From Treponema sp. (lineage in GTDB: Bacteria; Spirochaetota; Spirochaetia; Treponematales; Treponemataceae), in NCBI GenBank assembly GCA_017963165.1, contig JAGCTZ010000201.1, positions 1-11,872 on the forward strand: a DNA stretch of 11,872 bases. The letters are read 5' to 3'. The notes beneath the pieces are model-generated. The model did not search any database. It was given only the letters and a program-made list of their open reading frames with translations, and was not told the DNA's origin. Both the position numbers and the translations under genes were made by a program. Of this stretch, positions 1-7,628 are shown piece by piece (the first letter of the stretch is position 1; the number at the start of each line of letters is the position of its first letter).

Positions 1-743
1 ACATAGATTGTGTAGCATGGAGGTGTGTTGTACATAGAATCGTTGTCTGCGTGTGTCTTGTAACAGAGCATAGTTGGTGTTCCAGGTCTGCACTGTTCTG
101 GTTCACAGATTAAGTCATCGCGGATAATAACAAGAGTAACTCCGGCTGGTGCAAGGTTCTTCTGAGCTCCTGCAAAGAGAAGTCCGAATTTGCTTACATC
201 AAGTGGTTCACTCAAAACGCATGAAGAAATATCTGCTACAAGAGGAATGTTCCCTGTATCAGGAATGTATTCATAATGAGTTCCCATGATTGTGTTGTTC
301 ATACAGATGTATGCGTAATCATAGTCACCTTCAATTTTTTCTACGCGTGGAATATATGAAAAGCCTTTGTCTTCTGAAGAAGCAATTTCTGTAACTTCTA
401 CGCCAAGTTTTTTAGCTTCTGCAGCGGCTTTTTTTGCCCATACACCGGTTCTGATGTATGCTGCTTTTCCAGTGTGAATACCAAGGTTTTCTGCAACCAT
501 TGCAAACTGTGTGGAACCACCACCCTGAACAAAAAGAACCTTGTAGTTATCCGGTACATTCATTAATTTACGTACCATCTCTTCTGCATCCTGAATGATT
601 GGTTCATATGCCTTGGAACGGTGGCTCATTTCCATTACAGACTGACCTGTTGTTCCGTATTCAAGCATTTCACTTGCACATTCTTTTAAAACTTCTTCAG
701 GTAAACATGATGGACCTGCTGAAAAATTGTATACACGACTCAT
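1..743 (-). CDS. serC: Phosphoserine aminotransferase SerC, C-terminus cut by window edge
   Basis: PLP-dependent enzyme that makes O-phosphoserine from 3-phosphohydroxypyruvate in cytosolic serine synthesis. The first 247 codons are present and the 3' end lies beyond base 1; family members are about 360 residues. The start gives MSRVYNFSAGPSCLP, the classic SerC N-terminus, followed by EMSHRSK and FVQGGGSTQF for substrate and PLP-phosphate binding. The motif AGAQKN at about residues 191-196 contains the Schiff-base lysine (K195). The ATG has an AAGGAG ribosome site and follows rex by 23 bp, so both probably share a transcript. Serine is the precursor of O-acetylserine, the substrate of cysK further right, but the two genes are not in one operon. 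Identification is secure. Confidence 0.95.
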   Translation of the reverse strand, partial: MSRVYNFSAGPSCLPEEVLKECASEMLEYGTTGQSVMEMSHRSKAYEPIIQDAEEMVRKLMNVPDNYKVLFVQGGGSTQFAMVAENLGIHTGKAAYIRTGVWAKKAAAEAKKLGVEVTEIASSEDKGFSYIPRVEKIEGDYDYAYICMNNTIMGTHYEYIPDTGNIPLVADISSCVLSEPLDVSKFGLLFAGAQKNLAPAGVTLVIIRDDLICEPEQCRPGTPTMLCYKTHADNDSMYNTPPCYTIY

Positions 744-766
744 AGTGTACTCCTTATATTATAATT

Positions 767-1396
767 TTAAATAACCAGATTTAATGCGTTCAATATCGAA
801 AGATGCTGAACCTTAACATTTTTGGGAACGTTCAATACGATGTTTGTCATATTCACAATTCCCTTAATCCCGGCATCAACTAATTTTTGTGCCATTGCGG
901 CTGCGGACTCATTTTTTACTGTAAGGATTGCGTATTCAATTCCAAGCTCTTTAATCACCCTATTCATTTCTGAAGCAGGGTAGAGGGGGAAGGTTGAACG
1001 GAGCACTTCTACACGGTAAAGGTTTGAATCAAAGCCAGCCTTAATTTTAAAGGAAGAACCGTCTGTAAACTCATCATCTAAGAGAGCAGCACCAAGGCGG
1101 CCTAACCCCACTATGCAGCAGTTGCGTCCGTCATTGGAACTTTTGTCTGATTCTTCTTTTGTTTCAATTCCGAGTGCCTGACTTATTGCATTCTGCAACT
1201 CGTCTTTACGGTACCCGTTTGAAACTCCTTTATTGAAGCCTAGCAACCACAGATCATGCCTTATAAGTGAATCTTTCCATCCAGTGGAACCGCTTATGGC
1301 AGCTGAAGTGATTTTGTCTTCTGGCCAGGTCTTTAACAAAGAAAGAAGCCCCGCCATCCTTTTTCTGGTTACTTCCGGTAATTCAATTTGCCCCAT
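767..1396 (-). CDS. rex: Redox-sensing transcriptional repressor Rex
   Basis: Cytosolic dimeric repressor that senses the NADH/NAD+ ratio and usually controls fermentation and redox genes. The 209-aa length is normal for the family. Residues 10-70 form the winged-helix DNA-binding part, with IRHDLWLLG and GVSNGY matching the conserved Rex recognition-helix and wing region. Residues 92-125 are a Rossmann fold with GLGRLG (97-102) and AGFD (120-123), where the acidic residue selects NAD(H). The end, IVNMTNIVLNVPKNVKVQHL, matches the conserved Rex C-terminal block. A GGAGG site lies about 7 bp before the ATG. An 18-bp Rex-type operator sits upstream, so autoregulation is likely. The gene probably leads a rex-serC transcript. 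Confidence 0.95.
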   Translation of the reverse strand: MGQIELPEVTRKRMAGLLSLLKTWPEDKITSAAISGSTGWKDSLIRHDLWLLGFNKGVSNGYRKDELQNAISQALGIETKEESDKSSNDGRNCCIVGLGRLGAALLDDEFTDGSSFKIKAGFDSNLYRVEVLRSTFPLYPASEMNRVIKELGIEYAILTVKNESAAAMAQKLVDAGIKGIVNMTNIVLNVPKNVKVQHLSILNALNLVI

Positions 1397-1469
1397 TATA
1401 GATACCTCCGCCCTGGAATTTCAATGAATTTTACACACCAAACCTGCGATTTTTTCTGAATTTACAGGA

Positions 1470-1499
1470 ATTTTAGAGGAATTTCAAGTTTATTGTTAA
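1470..1499 (-). promoter_or_regulatory. Likely rex promoter
   Basis: On the minus strand, a -35 TTAACA (1499-1494; 5 of 6 against TTGACA) is followed after 18 bp by a -10 TAAAAT (1475-1470; 5 of 6). The -35 lies inside the Rex operator, which fits repression by occlusion. A weaker alternative in the same stretch is TTGAAA with TAAATT at 17-bp spacing. Confidence 0.55.
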
Positions 1500-1510
1500 A
1501 TTTTTAACAG
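1493..1510. promoter_or_regulatory. Rex operator
   Basis: The 18 bp TTGTTAAATTTTTAACAG match the known Rex-box form TTGTTAA-N4-TTAACAA at every arm position but the last. The site lies about 97 bp before the rex start codon and overlaps the predicted -35 element. Established knowledge: Rex proteins bind TTGTGAA/TTGTTAA palindromes and commonly repress their own gene. Binding here is inferred. Confidence 0.82.
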
Positions 1511-1553
1511 TAATAGACATTTATAGGCACATGGGTTCTTCCGTCATTGCAGG

Positions 1554-1583
1554 CGTAGAAAAAAAAATCCACGTACTAACGTA
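1554..1583 (-). terminator. Weak possible terminator after the lytic transglycosylase gene
   Basis: Just past the stop codon, the minus strand carries a short palindrome (ACGT, loop TAGT, ACGT) followed shortly by a run of nine T (1567-1559). The stem is only 4-5 bp, so termination may be partial, with read-through into rex possible. Confidence 0.3.
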
Positions 1584-1585
1584 TA

Positions 1586-2353
1586 TTATTTTAATGGAAC
1601 TATCTGTGTTTCGTAGAAGATTACAACCTGGTCGGTAAAGAGTTCGTCCAACTTGTTCTGGTATGAGATGATTTTTCCTATGTAGTTGAGGGTAGCCTGA
1701 GGTGTTTTGTTTGAGCTTACTCGGCCCATTCCGGCATTATACATTGCAAGAGCACTTACAGAGTTTCCGGCCATTCTCAAGCACTGTTTTAGATGCTGCA
1801 TTCCGTATTTTGCACTTGTGTATGGGTCAAAGAATTCTTCTTCCGTAAGGTTTGGAAAAGAATTGCTGTTGAGCTGGAAAAGACCGCGGTCTACTGTACC
1901 GTTTGTATTATATCCTACAGCTTCTACCTTGTATTTACTTTCTGTGTATGCAAGGGCAAAGGCCAAAGAAAGAGGAATATCATTTTTTTCGGCTTCTGTT
2001 AAGATTGCGCGTGTAATGTCCTTGTCCTTTGTGATTTTATTGTAAAACCATTCAACCGAGCTTTTTGACATGGACTGTCTGTATAATGTGAGCCCCTTGT
2101 CCTTTACGTTATCAAGATTCTGAAAAGAAACATCAGAAACATAATCACTTACGTATTCTGAAATATCAATGTCGTCTGAAACAGGATCTTCTATAACAGG
2201 GGTTGTTTTTGCAATATAGGCTGATAAATCAATTGTGTCTTCATCGGGTAGAAAGTGAAGGATGCAGAAAGCAATACCTGCGAATAAAGCAGCAAGAATT
2301 GCAAAAGCAAGACATTTTGAGGAGTATGTTTTGTTTTCTTCTTTCTGCTCCAT
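1586..2353 (-). CDS. Membrane-anchored lytic transglycosylase (SLT domain)
   Basis: Predicted murein lytic transglycosylase, cleaving the glycan strands of peptidoglycan with 1,6-anhydro ring formation at the outer face of the inner membrane. Residues 1-15 are charged and 16-34 form one hydrophobic segment, a signal anchor with no clear lipobox. An acidic linker covers about 36-80. The SLT/Slt70-type catalytic domain covers about 115-235: AYTESKYK supplies the catalytic glutamate (E138), GLFQLN (157-162) is the conserved second motif and YNAGMGRV (205-212) the third. The 255-aa length suits a compact single-domain enzyme. The gene starts 13 bp after the upstream hypothetical gene, so the two are probably co-transcribed. 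The ribosome site is weak, which is compatible with translational coupling. Confidence 0.88.
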   Translation of the reverse strand: MEQKEENKTYSSKCLAFAILAALFAGIAFCILHFLPDEDTIDLSAYIAKTTPVIEDPVSDDIDISEYVSDYVSDVSFQNLDNVKDKGLTLYRQSMSKSSVEWFYNKITKDKDITRAILTEAEKNDIPLSLAFALAYTESKYKVEAVGYNTNGTVDRGLFQLNSNSFPNLTEEEFFDPYTSAKYGMQHLKQCLRMAGNSVSALAMYNAGMGRVSSNKTPQATLNYIGKIISYQNKLDELFTDQVVIFYETQIVPLK

Positions 2354-2366
2354 TTTATTTCCCGTA

Positions 2367-2858
2367 TCAGATTAAAACCAAAGATGCAAAAAAGATTGCT
2401 TCGTTCAAGTTGAATTTATCTTCGGATTTTTTATTTACAAAATAAATGTACTGTGCGTGTTTAACTGCAAGTGTTTCCATAAAGGCACTGGCAGGTGATT
2501 CTCCGTCTATCCCTTTTGCCAAAAGCTCATCAGGAAGTAAGAAGCCTGCAACACAAACACAGTCCTTAATTCTTCTTGCAGTATGATTCATTGCCTTAAT
2601 AAAAGCTTCGATTTCTTCCGGTGTTTCAAAGCTTTTGTCTACAACAGGGCAAAGAATTACAAACTGATTCTGATCATCAAGAGGCTTTAACTCTTCGCGA
2701 AGCTTTGCAAGAAATTCTTCGTTGTAAGATTCATCTTCAATTTCTACTTCTTTCCAGGAAATCTGAATCATTTTAAAAGTACTTGGATCTACACTCTGAT
2801 TGTCTGATATTCTTGTTAATTTGTTTCCCTGAATTGAAAAAAGAGGTTCAAGTTTCAT
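2367..2858 (-). CDS. Hypothetical protein, 163 aa
   Basis: I do not recognise a family. The protein begins MKLEPLFSIQGNKL, is rich in acidic residues, and has no signal peptide or membrane segment, so it is probably cytosolic. A strand-helix pattern is suggested around QFVILCPVVDKSFETPEEI and CVCVAGFLLPDELL; three cysteines are present but not in a metal-binding pattern. It precedes the lytic transglycosylase by 13 bp and probably shares its transcript, which hints at, but does not establish, an envelope-related role. An AAGGA site lies about 9 bp before the ATG. A weak promoter (TTGAAT 2938-2933, 17 bp, TACATT 2915-2910) would overlap the upstream terminator. Confidence 0.75.
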   Translation of the reverse strand: MKLEPLFSIQGNKLTRISDNQSVDPSTFKMIQISWKEVEIEDESYNEEFLAKLREELKPLDDQNQFVILCPVVDKSFETPEEIEAFIKAMNHTARRIKDCVCVAGFLLPDELLAKGIDGESPASAFMETLAVKHAQYIYFVNKKSEDKFNLNEAIFFASLVLI

Positions 2859-2916
2859 CTGAATAATCCTTTTGTTCTTTCGGACTGCGTCTTTGCAATC
2901 TATATATTAAATGTAT

Positions 2917-2957
2917 AAAAAAAAGGGGGAAGATTCAAGTATAAACTAATCTTCCCC
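2917..2957 (-). terminator. Rho-independent terminator of the PTS EIIA gene
   Basis: On the minus strand, GGGGAAGATT (2957-2948), a 12-nt loop and AATCTTCCCC (2935-2926) form a 10-bp perfect stem, followed within one base by eight T (2924-2917). It lies about 65 bp after the EIIA stop codon and insulates it from the hypothetical gene downstream. Confidence 0.85.
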
Positions 2958-3021
2958 GTTTTGTTTGATTGTCTTTAACAATAAACTTACGAAATCATTT
3001 TTTAATTAGTAGAATAGAAAA

Positions 3022-3468
3022 CTACTCTGTTAATATTCGAATAACTTCAGCTTTGTCCTGTGTGTCAAGAATTTCCTGACGTTTTTCTGGACTCTTGAAA
3101 AGCAAACTTACTTCAGCAAGGAACTGAAGATGTGGACCTGTTTTGTTTACTGGTGAAAGTGTCATAATAAAAATGCGGCAAGGTTCCTGATCCAATGAAT
3201 CAAAATCAACCGGATTATCAGAAATACCAATACATGCTACAAGGTCAGATACTGTGTCAGTTTTTCCATGAGGAATAGCGATTCCATGTTTCATTCCTGT
3301 AGACATTTTGCGTTCACGGTCCAATACACATTCGCGTGCTGTAGCCTTATCTGTTACTTTTCCGGCCTTGTAGAGCACGTCGAGCATTTCATCTACAATT
3401 TCTTCTTTTGTAGTTCCTTTCAAGTGGAGGTTTACTGTGTCTGTTGTTAATACTGTTCTTAAGTCCAT
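3022..3468 (-). CDS. ptsN: PTS EIIA component, PtsN / fructose-type domain
   Basis: Single-domain phosphotransferase EIIA (148 aa), cytosolic, receiving a phosphate from HPr or NPr on a histidine. The motif GIAIPHGKTD places the phospho-histidine at about residue 67, preceded by the conserved STGMKHG. The rest matches the type-2 EIIA fold, including the ending of the FLAEVSLLFKSPEKRQEI kind. No EIIB or EIIC is adjacent, which points to a regulatory PtsN-like role rather than sugar uptake; a separately encoded sugar EIIA is the alternative. The reading frame stays open to 3588, but I choose the ATG giving MDLRTVL: homology begins there, and the upstream segment contains this gene's own promoter and touches the cysK operator. 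No good ribosome site precedes this ATG. Confidence 0.85.
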   Translation of the reverse strand: MDLRTVLTTDTVNLHLKGTTKEEIVDEMLDVLYKAGKVTDKATARECVLDRERKMSTGMKHGIAIPHGKTDTVSDLVACIGISDNPVDFDSLDQEPCRIFIMTLSPVNKTGPHLQFLAEVSLLFKSPEKRQEILDTQDKAEVIRILTE

Positions 3469-3475
3469 AACATAA

Positions 3476-3504
3476 ATGTTATTTCCACTTGCAAAAAATG
3501 TCAA
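3476..3504 (-). promoter_or_regulatory. Promoter of the PTS EIIA gene
   Basis: A perfect -35 TTGACA (3504-3499) is followed after 17 bp by -10 TAACAT (3481-3476; 4 of 6). The -10 ends only 7 bp before the ATG, so transcription should begin at or next to the start codon, implying a leaderless or nearly leaderless mRNA. Confidence 0.55.
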
Positions 3505-3573
3505 GCGGAAAACCCCATATATAAGAAAAAAGATAAAAAAATCAGAAAAACAATAATCTTTACAAAAATAATA

Positions 3574-3598
3574 ATTACCTATTGACAAAGTAGGTAAT
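3574..3598. promoter_or_regulatory. Operator 1 of cysK, inverted repeat over the -35
   Basis: A perfect inverted repeat with 8-bp arms, ATTACCTA (3574-3581) and TAGGTAAT (3591-3598), separated by 9 bp. The -35 box lies in the spacer, so a bound protein would block RNA polymerase. The core ACCTA-N9-TAGGT recurs before nifH. No gene for the regulator is visible here; an Rrf2-type sensor (IscR/CymR-like) is a guess only. Confidence 0.75.
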
Positions 3599-3610
3599 AG
3601 GATTTATATT
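3582..3610 (+). promoter_or_regulatory. cysK promoter
   Basis: Perfect -35 TTGACA (3582-3587), 17-bp spacer, -10 TATATT (3605-3610; 5 of 6). Transcription should start near 3617, giving a leader of about 67 nt. The architecture is the same as that of the nifH promoter. Confidence 0.8.
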
Positions 3611-3618
3611 GAGAATGT

Positions 3619-3643
3619 AAAACCTACTAAGTTAGAGGGTAAT
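3619..3643. promoter_or_regulatory. Operator 2 of cysK, imperfect repeat near the transcription start
   Basis: ACCTA (3622-3626), nine bases, then AGGGT (3636-3640), flanked by AAT. The left core is intact and the right arm keeps GGTAAT but loses two bases. Its centre is 45 bp from operator 1. It lies just downstream of the predicted start site, where a second bound dimer could block transcription or allow cooperative binding. Confidence 0.55.
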
Positions 3644-3652
3644 CTAAAAAAC

Positions 3653-3666
3653 GGCCGCCAGCGGCC
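3653..3666 (+). other. Short GC hairpin before the cysK ribosome site
   Basis: GGCCGC and GCGGCC flank two bases, giving a 5-6 bp GC-only stem that ends 5 bp before the AGGAG ribosome site (3672-3676). It may affect mRNA stability or translation start. It does not resemble a SAM riboswitch or T-box leader. Confidence 0.4.
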
Positions 3667-3683
3667 AGATCAGGAGACTTATT

Positions 3684-4622
3684 ATGAGTAATATCAAACA
3701 GAGTGCATTGGAATTGATTGGCGGAACACCGCTTTTGCAGTTGAACGGTTATTCAAAGGTAGCAGGAGTAAAGGATGCAACAATTCTTGCAAAACTCGAA
3801 TATTTGAATCCGGCAGGAAGCGTTAAAGACCGTATCGCTCTTGCAATGATTGAAGATGCAGAAGAAAAGGGAATCTTAAAGCCAGGCGCAACAATCATCG
3901 AACCAACTTCTGGTAACACAGGTATTGGTCTTGCAGCCGTTGCAGCCGCTAAAGGTTATAAAGCAATCCTTACACTTCCAGATACAATGAGTGTTGAGCG
4001 CCGCAATCTTCTTAAGGCTTATGGCGCAGAACTCGTACTTACAGAGGGTGCAAAGGGTATGAAGGGAGCTATTGCTAAGGCAGAAGAGCTTCAGAAAGCA
4101 ACTCCGGGTAGCATTATTCCTGGTCAGTTTGTAAACCCTGCAAACCCTGCAATTCATAAAAAGACAACAGGTCCGGAAATCTGGAATCAGACAGACGGAA
4201 AAGTAGATATTTTCGTAGCCGGTGTTGGTACAGGTGGTACTTTGACAGGTGTCGGCGAATATCTTAAGTCACAGAATCCAAACGTAAAAATCGTAGCAGT
4301 TGAACCTGCAACAAGCCCTGTTCTTTCAAAGGGAACAGCCGGTGCCCACAAAATCCAGGGAATCGGTGCAGGCTTTGTTCCGGATGTTCTCAACACAAAG
4401 ATTTACGACGAGATTCTTCCAATCGAAAATGAAGATGCTTTCACAGAAGGCCGTGCATTTGCCCGCAGCGAAGGTATCCTCGTAGGAATCTCAAGTGGTG
4501 CCGCTCTTAAGGCAGCAAGCATTCTTGCAAAACGCCCTGAAAACAAGGGAAAGACAATCGTAGTTCTTCTTCCAGATTCAGGCGACCGCTACCTTTCTAC
4601 ACCACTTTTCAGCGATAATTAA
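3684..4622 (+). CDS. cysK: Cysteine synthase A (O-acetylserine sulfhydrylase)
   Basis: PLP enzyme that makes cysteine from O-acetylserine and sulfide in the cytosol. The 312-aa length is typical for CysK. Motifs in order: NPAGSVKDR with the Schiff-base lysine K48; PTSGNTG (74-80), the substrate and PLP loop; GTGGT (182-186), the phosphate cup; and GISSGAA near 269-274, which binds the PLP ring nitrogen. ATG follows AGGAG by 7 bp. It is the first gene of the plus-strand block and shares operator and promoter design with nifH, so cysteine synthesis appears co-regulated with the nitrogenase-like genes. Being CysK rather than a serine-dependent cystathionine beta-synthase is judged from length and motifs. 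Confidence 0.95.
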   Translation: MSNIKQSALELIGGTPLLQLNGYSKVAGVKDATILAKLEYLNPAGSVKDRIALAMIEDAEEKGILKPGATIIEPTSGNTGIGLAAVAAAKGYKAILTLPDTMSVERRNLLKAYGAELVLTEGAKGMKGAIAKAEELQKATPGSIIPGQFVNPANPAIHKKTTGPEIWNQTDGKVDIFVAGVGTGGTLTGVGEYLKSQNPNVKIVAVEPATSPVLSKGTAGAHKIQGIGAGFVPDVLNTKIYDEILPIENEDAFTEGRAFARSEGILVGISSGAALKAASILAKRPENKGKTIVVLLPDSGDRYLSTPLFSDN

Positions 4623-4629
4623 TATAGAG

Positions 4630-4698
4630 GAGGGGAAAGCCTTCCCCTCGCTCGCACCTTGTTGCTCGCTACCCCTTCTCCTAGGGGCAGCGCCCCTA
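4630..4698 (+). repeat. GC-rich hairpin repeat between cysK and the nifB-like gene
   Basis: The spacer holds two hairpins. The first has an 8-bp stem, GAGGGGAA (4630-4637) with TTCCCCTC (4642-4649). The second has a 7-bp stem, TAGGGGC (4682-4688) with GCCCCTA (4692-4698). Neither is followed by a T run, so they are not ordinary terminators. The text between them (CTTGTTGCTCGCTACCCC) closely resembles CTTCGTTGGTCGCTACCC in the spacer after nifH, so both spacers probably carry members of one dispersed repeat family. The structures could also limit read-through or protect the cysK mRNA end. Confidence 0.55.
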
Positions 4699-4716
4699 AA
4701 ACCCCGGAGGCCTCAT

Positions 4717-5595
4717 ATGCCAAAATCGTTTTCCGAATTAGAAAAAAACCATCCTTGCTTCGGCAGTCACGGCGCTACAACAGGCCGCATCCATCTTCCA
4801 GTTTGCCCAGGCTGTAACATCGCCTGCCGCTTTTGCGAACGTTCCATCAACACAACAGAAAACAGACCAGGTGTAACAGCTCACGTTCTTAAGCCTCAAG
4901 AGGCCGCAGACATCGTAGGCAAGGCAATTCAGATAAGTCCGGAAATTAAAGTTGCGGGAATAGCAGGGCCGGGCGATACACTTGCCAGCGACAATGCCTT
5001 TAAAACCTTCAGCCTGATTGGTGAAAAATATCCTCAGCTTATAAAATGTATGAGTACAAACGGACTTCTGCTCAACGAACGTGCCGACGAAGTAATTGCT
5101 GCCGGAATCGACAGCCTCACCGTAACCGTAAACGCCGTAGATCCGGAAATCGAAGCTCAGCTCAACGACTACATCATCTGGCATGGAAAAAAGATTGAAG
5201 GAGTAGAGGGGGCAAAAATCCTCATAGAAAATCAGCTTGCCGGAATCAGAAAAATAGCCGAAGCGGGAATTACCGTAAAGGTAAACACAGTTTTAGTTCC
5301 GCGCATAAACGGCGCCCACATAGCAGAAATCGCCGCGGCGGTCGCAGAAGCGGGAGCAGAAAAGTATAACATCATACCGCTTATTCCAAGTGCAAAACTA
5401 AAGGATGAGCCGGCACCAAACTGCGCAGAAATCGAAGCAGCCCGCCGTGCCGCCGCAGATTACATAGAACTCTTCCTTCATTGTAATCACTGCCGTGCAG
5501 ATGCAGCAGGTGTTCCGGGCAAATCAGATATTTCCCGCCAGCTTTATGCAAAAATAGGGCCGGGCTCTTACGGAGAAAACTTCTCTCATGGCTGA
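4717..5595 (+). CDS. nifB: NifB-type radical SAM protein
   Basis: Radical SAM protein of the NifB family. In known systems it fuses two 4Fe-4S clusters and inserts a carbide to form NifB-co, the core of nitrogenase-type cofactors. Features in order: HPC (C14); CPGCNIACRFC (30-40), containing the CX3CX2C cluster motif C33/C37/C40; ENRPGV (48-53); AGPGD (83-87), a SAM-binding segment; STNGLLLN; TVTVNAVDPE (135-144); and near the end CNHCRADAAG (256-265), whose paired cysteines match those used for the extra clusters of NifB. At 292 aa it is the short form, without the C-terminal NifX domain of longer NifBs; that domain is encoded by the next gene, which overlaps by 8 bp. GGAGG lies 6 bp before the ATG. 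A Mar-system MarB homologue is an equally good name. Confidence 0.88.
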   Translation: MPKSFSELEKNHPCFGSHGATTGRIHLPVCPGCNIACRFCERSINTTENRPGVTAHVLKPQEAADIVGKAIQISPEIKVAGIAGPGDTLASDNAFKTFSLIGEKYPQLIKCMSTNGLLLNERADEVIAAGIDSLTVTVNAVDPEIEAQLNDYIIWHGKKIEGVEGAKILIENQLAGIRKIAEAGITVKVNTVLVPRINGAHIAEIAAAVAEAGAEKYNIIPLIPSAKLKDEPAPNCAEIEAARRAAADYIELFLHCNHCRADAAGVPGKSDISRQLYAKIGPGSYGENFSHG

Positions 5596-5941
5596 TAAAT
5601 ATCGCGTTGCCATTGCCTCAACCGATGGCGAAAGTGTGAATACTCACTACGGAAAATCAGAAATCTTCTATATTTATATTGTCGATGACGATGAAGGCTA
5701 CGACCTTCTTGAAAAACGCAAGGTTACGCCTGTTTGTCAGGATGGCTTTCATAACAAATCCGAAATGGATAAACATGTCCAGCAGTTCAAAGATTGCAAA
5801 TACGTAATAGCAAACCGCATCGGCGACGGAGCACTTCAATCACTCACCGCAGCGGGCATTACCGGCATGGAGCTTCCTGGCAGCATTGACGACGCCATAC
5901 TTAAAGTGTGGAAATATAATAGAATACAGGGACTATTCTAA
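5588..5941 (+). CDS. NifX / NifB C-terminal domain family protein
   Basis: Small cytosolic protein (117 aa) of the dinitrogenase iron-molybdenum cofactor biosynthesis family; relatives (NifX, NafY, NifY, the tail of NifB) carry or escort iron-sulfur cofactor precursors. Family marks are VAIASTDG (7-14), the N-terminal strand; VNTHYGKSEIFYIY (17-30), equivalent to the usual HFGxAxxFxIY; and CKYVIANRIGDGALQSLTAAGI (70-91), equivalent to the Cys, Ile-Gly and ageing-glycine block. Cysteines at 50 and 70 and histidines at 20 and 55 are candidate cluster ligands. Its ATG lies inside the end of nifB, so translation is probably coupled and it likely handles the NifB product. Specific function is unknown. 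Confidence 0.82.
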   Translation: MADKYRVAIASTDGESVNTHYGKSEIFYIYIVDDDEGYDLLEKRKVTPVCQDGFHNKSEMDKHVQQFKDCKYVIANRIGDGALQSLTAAGITGMELPGSIDDAILKVWKYNRIQGLF

Positions 5942-5976
5942 TCTTTAATATCACCAAAATACTTAAATATTTTTGT

Positions 5977-6953
<977 letters not shown>

Positions 6954-7180
6954 ATTAGGTTTTAGATTTTAGGTGCCAGGTTTTAGGGAGGAGGGAGGAG
7001 CGAGTTTTGCAAATTAATTATATATAAATGGAATGCAAAATTCGTTAGCGAAGCGTCCCCCTCCCTACGCGCCCACTTCGTTGGTCGCTACCCACCCAGC
7101 GGGGGAAATCCCCCGCAACGCCCCCTTGTGTCATTGCGAGGAGCGCGACGACGAAGCAATCCATGTATTAAGGAAAACAA
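6954..7180. repeat. Composite repeat-rich spacer between nifH and the second NifX gene
   Basis: This 227-bp gene-free stretch contains several layers. First come near-direct copies of AGGTTTTAG/AGATTTTAGG (6957-6986). Next is an inverted repeat, CGAGTTTTGC (7001-7010) and GCAAAATTCG (7035-7044), framed by GGGAGG and CCCTCCC. Then comes a hairpin, GCGGGGG (7099-7105) and CCCCCGC (7110-7116), preceded by CTTCGTTGGTCGCTACCC, which resembles the cysK-nifB spacer. Last is a GTCATTGCGAG...GAAGCAAT palindromic element (7130-7160) of a type widely dispersed in bacterial genomes. It looks like nested small repeats of the MITE/REP kind inserted into an operon. No transposase or convincing T-run terminator is present. 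Confidence 0.65.
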
Positions 7181-7627
7181 ATGAGCATAAAAGTTGCCAT
7201 AACTACATCCGATGGTCTCAATATAGATTTACATTTCGGTCAGGCTAAATCTTTTCTGATTTATGAATTGAAAGATAAAAAGTTTGAACTGACAGAAAAA
7301 CGTGAACTTACGTCTGTTGCAAATGAGCCGATATCGCCCGAAACTCCGGCTGCCCAAAACTTCGGCGGCGGCTGTGGCGGTGGCAGCTTTGGCTGCGGAA
7401 GCGGAGCAGGCTGTGGTTCTGGTGCTGGCTGTGGAGGCGGCGCTTCAGGTCCTCTTGCTCCTGCAGTAGAGCTTCTCTTAGACTGCCGGGCGGTAGTTGC
7501 TGCTCAAATCGGCCAGGGAATGGGACGACAGTTCCAGCGAAATGCAATCAGCGTATTTGATATAGAGCTGCCGATTGAAGAAGCTCTTAATAAACTTGCT
7601 GCTTATTATTTGAAGTTTGGAGAATAG
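7181..7627 (+). CDS. NifX-family protein with Cys/Gly-rich insert
   Basis: 148-aa member of the dinitrogenase cofactor biosynthesis family (NifX/NafY/NifB tail). Residues 3-28 (VAITTSDG, DLHFGQAKSFLIY) and 101-145 (DCRAVVAAQIGQGMG, then ISVFDIELPIEEALNKL) are the usual halves of the fold. Between them, residues 61-90 form a flexible segment made almost only of Gly, Cys, Ser and Ala, with cysteines at 65, 72, 78 and 84 and two GCGSGA hexapeptides in tandem; a fifth cysteine is C102. This could bind an iron-sulfur or metal centre, or simply be a linker. AAGGA precedes the ATG. The PLP enzyme begins one base after its stop, so those two are co-translated. Its upstream spacer is full of repeats, but no separate promoter is evident. 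Confidence 0.8.
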   Translation: MSIKVAITTSDGLNIDLHFGQAKSFLIYELKDKKFELTEKRELTSVANEPISPETPAAQNFGGGCGGGSFGCGSGAGCGSGAGCGGGASGPLAPAVELLLDCRAVVAAQIGQGMGRQFQRNAISVFDIELPIEEALNKLAAYYLKFGE

Positions 7628-7628
7628 T

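Noticed and set aside
744..790. Independent serC promoter (TATAAT at the rex-serC junction)
   Set aside because: A -10-like TATAAT is present but no acceptable -35 lies at 16-18 bp, and the 23-bp junction fits co-transcription with rex.
3469..3588. N-terminal extension of the PTS EIIA protein by 40 hydrophobic residues
   Set aside because: EIIA proteins are cytosolic, homology begins at MDLRTVL, and the region holds the gene's own promoter and part of the cysK operator.
3617..3683. SAM riboswitch or T-box in the cysK leader
   Set aside because: The leader is only about 67 nt, with one tiny stem and no recognisable conserved core or terminator/antiterminator pair.
7033..7248. Open frame giving a CHCEERDDEAI-type peptide
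   Set aside because: This peptide is the well-known false translation of the dispersed GTCATTGCGAG...AAGCAAT repeat, and the frame runs into the real NifX-type gene in another phase.
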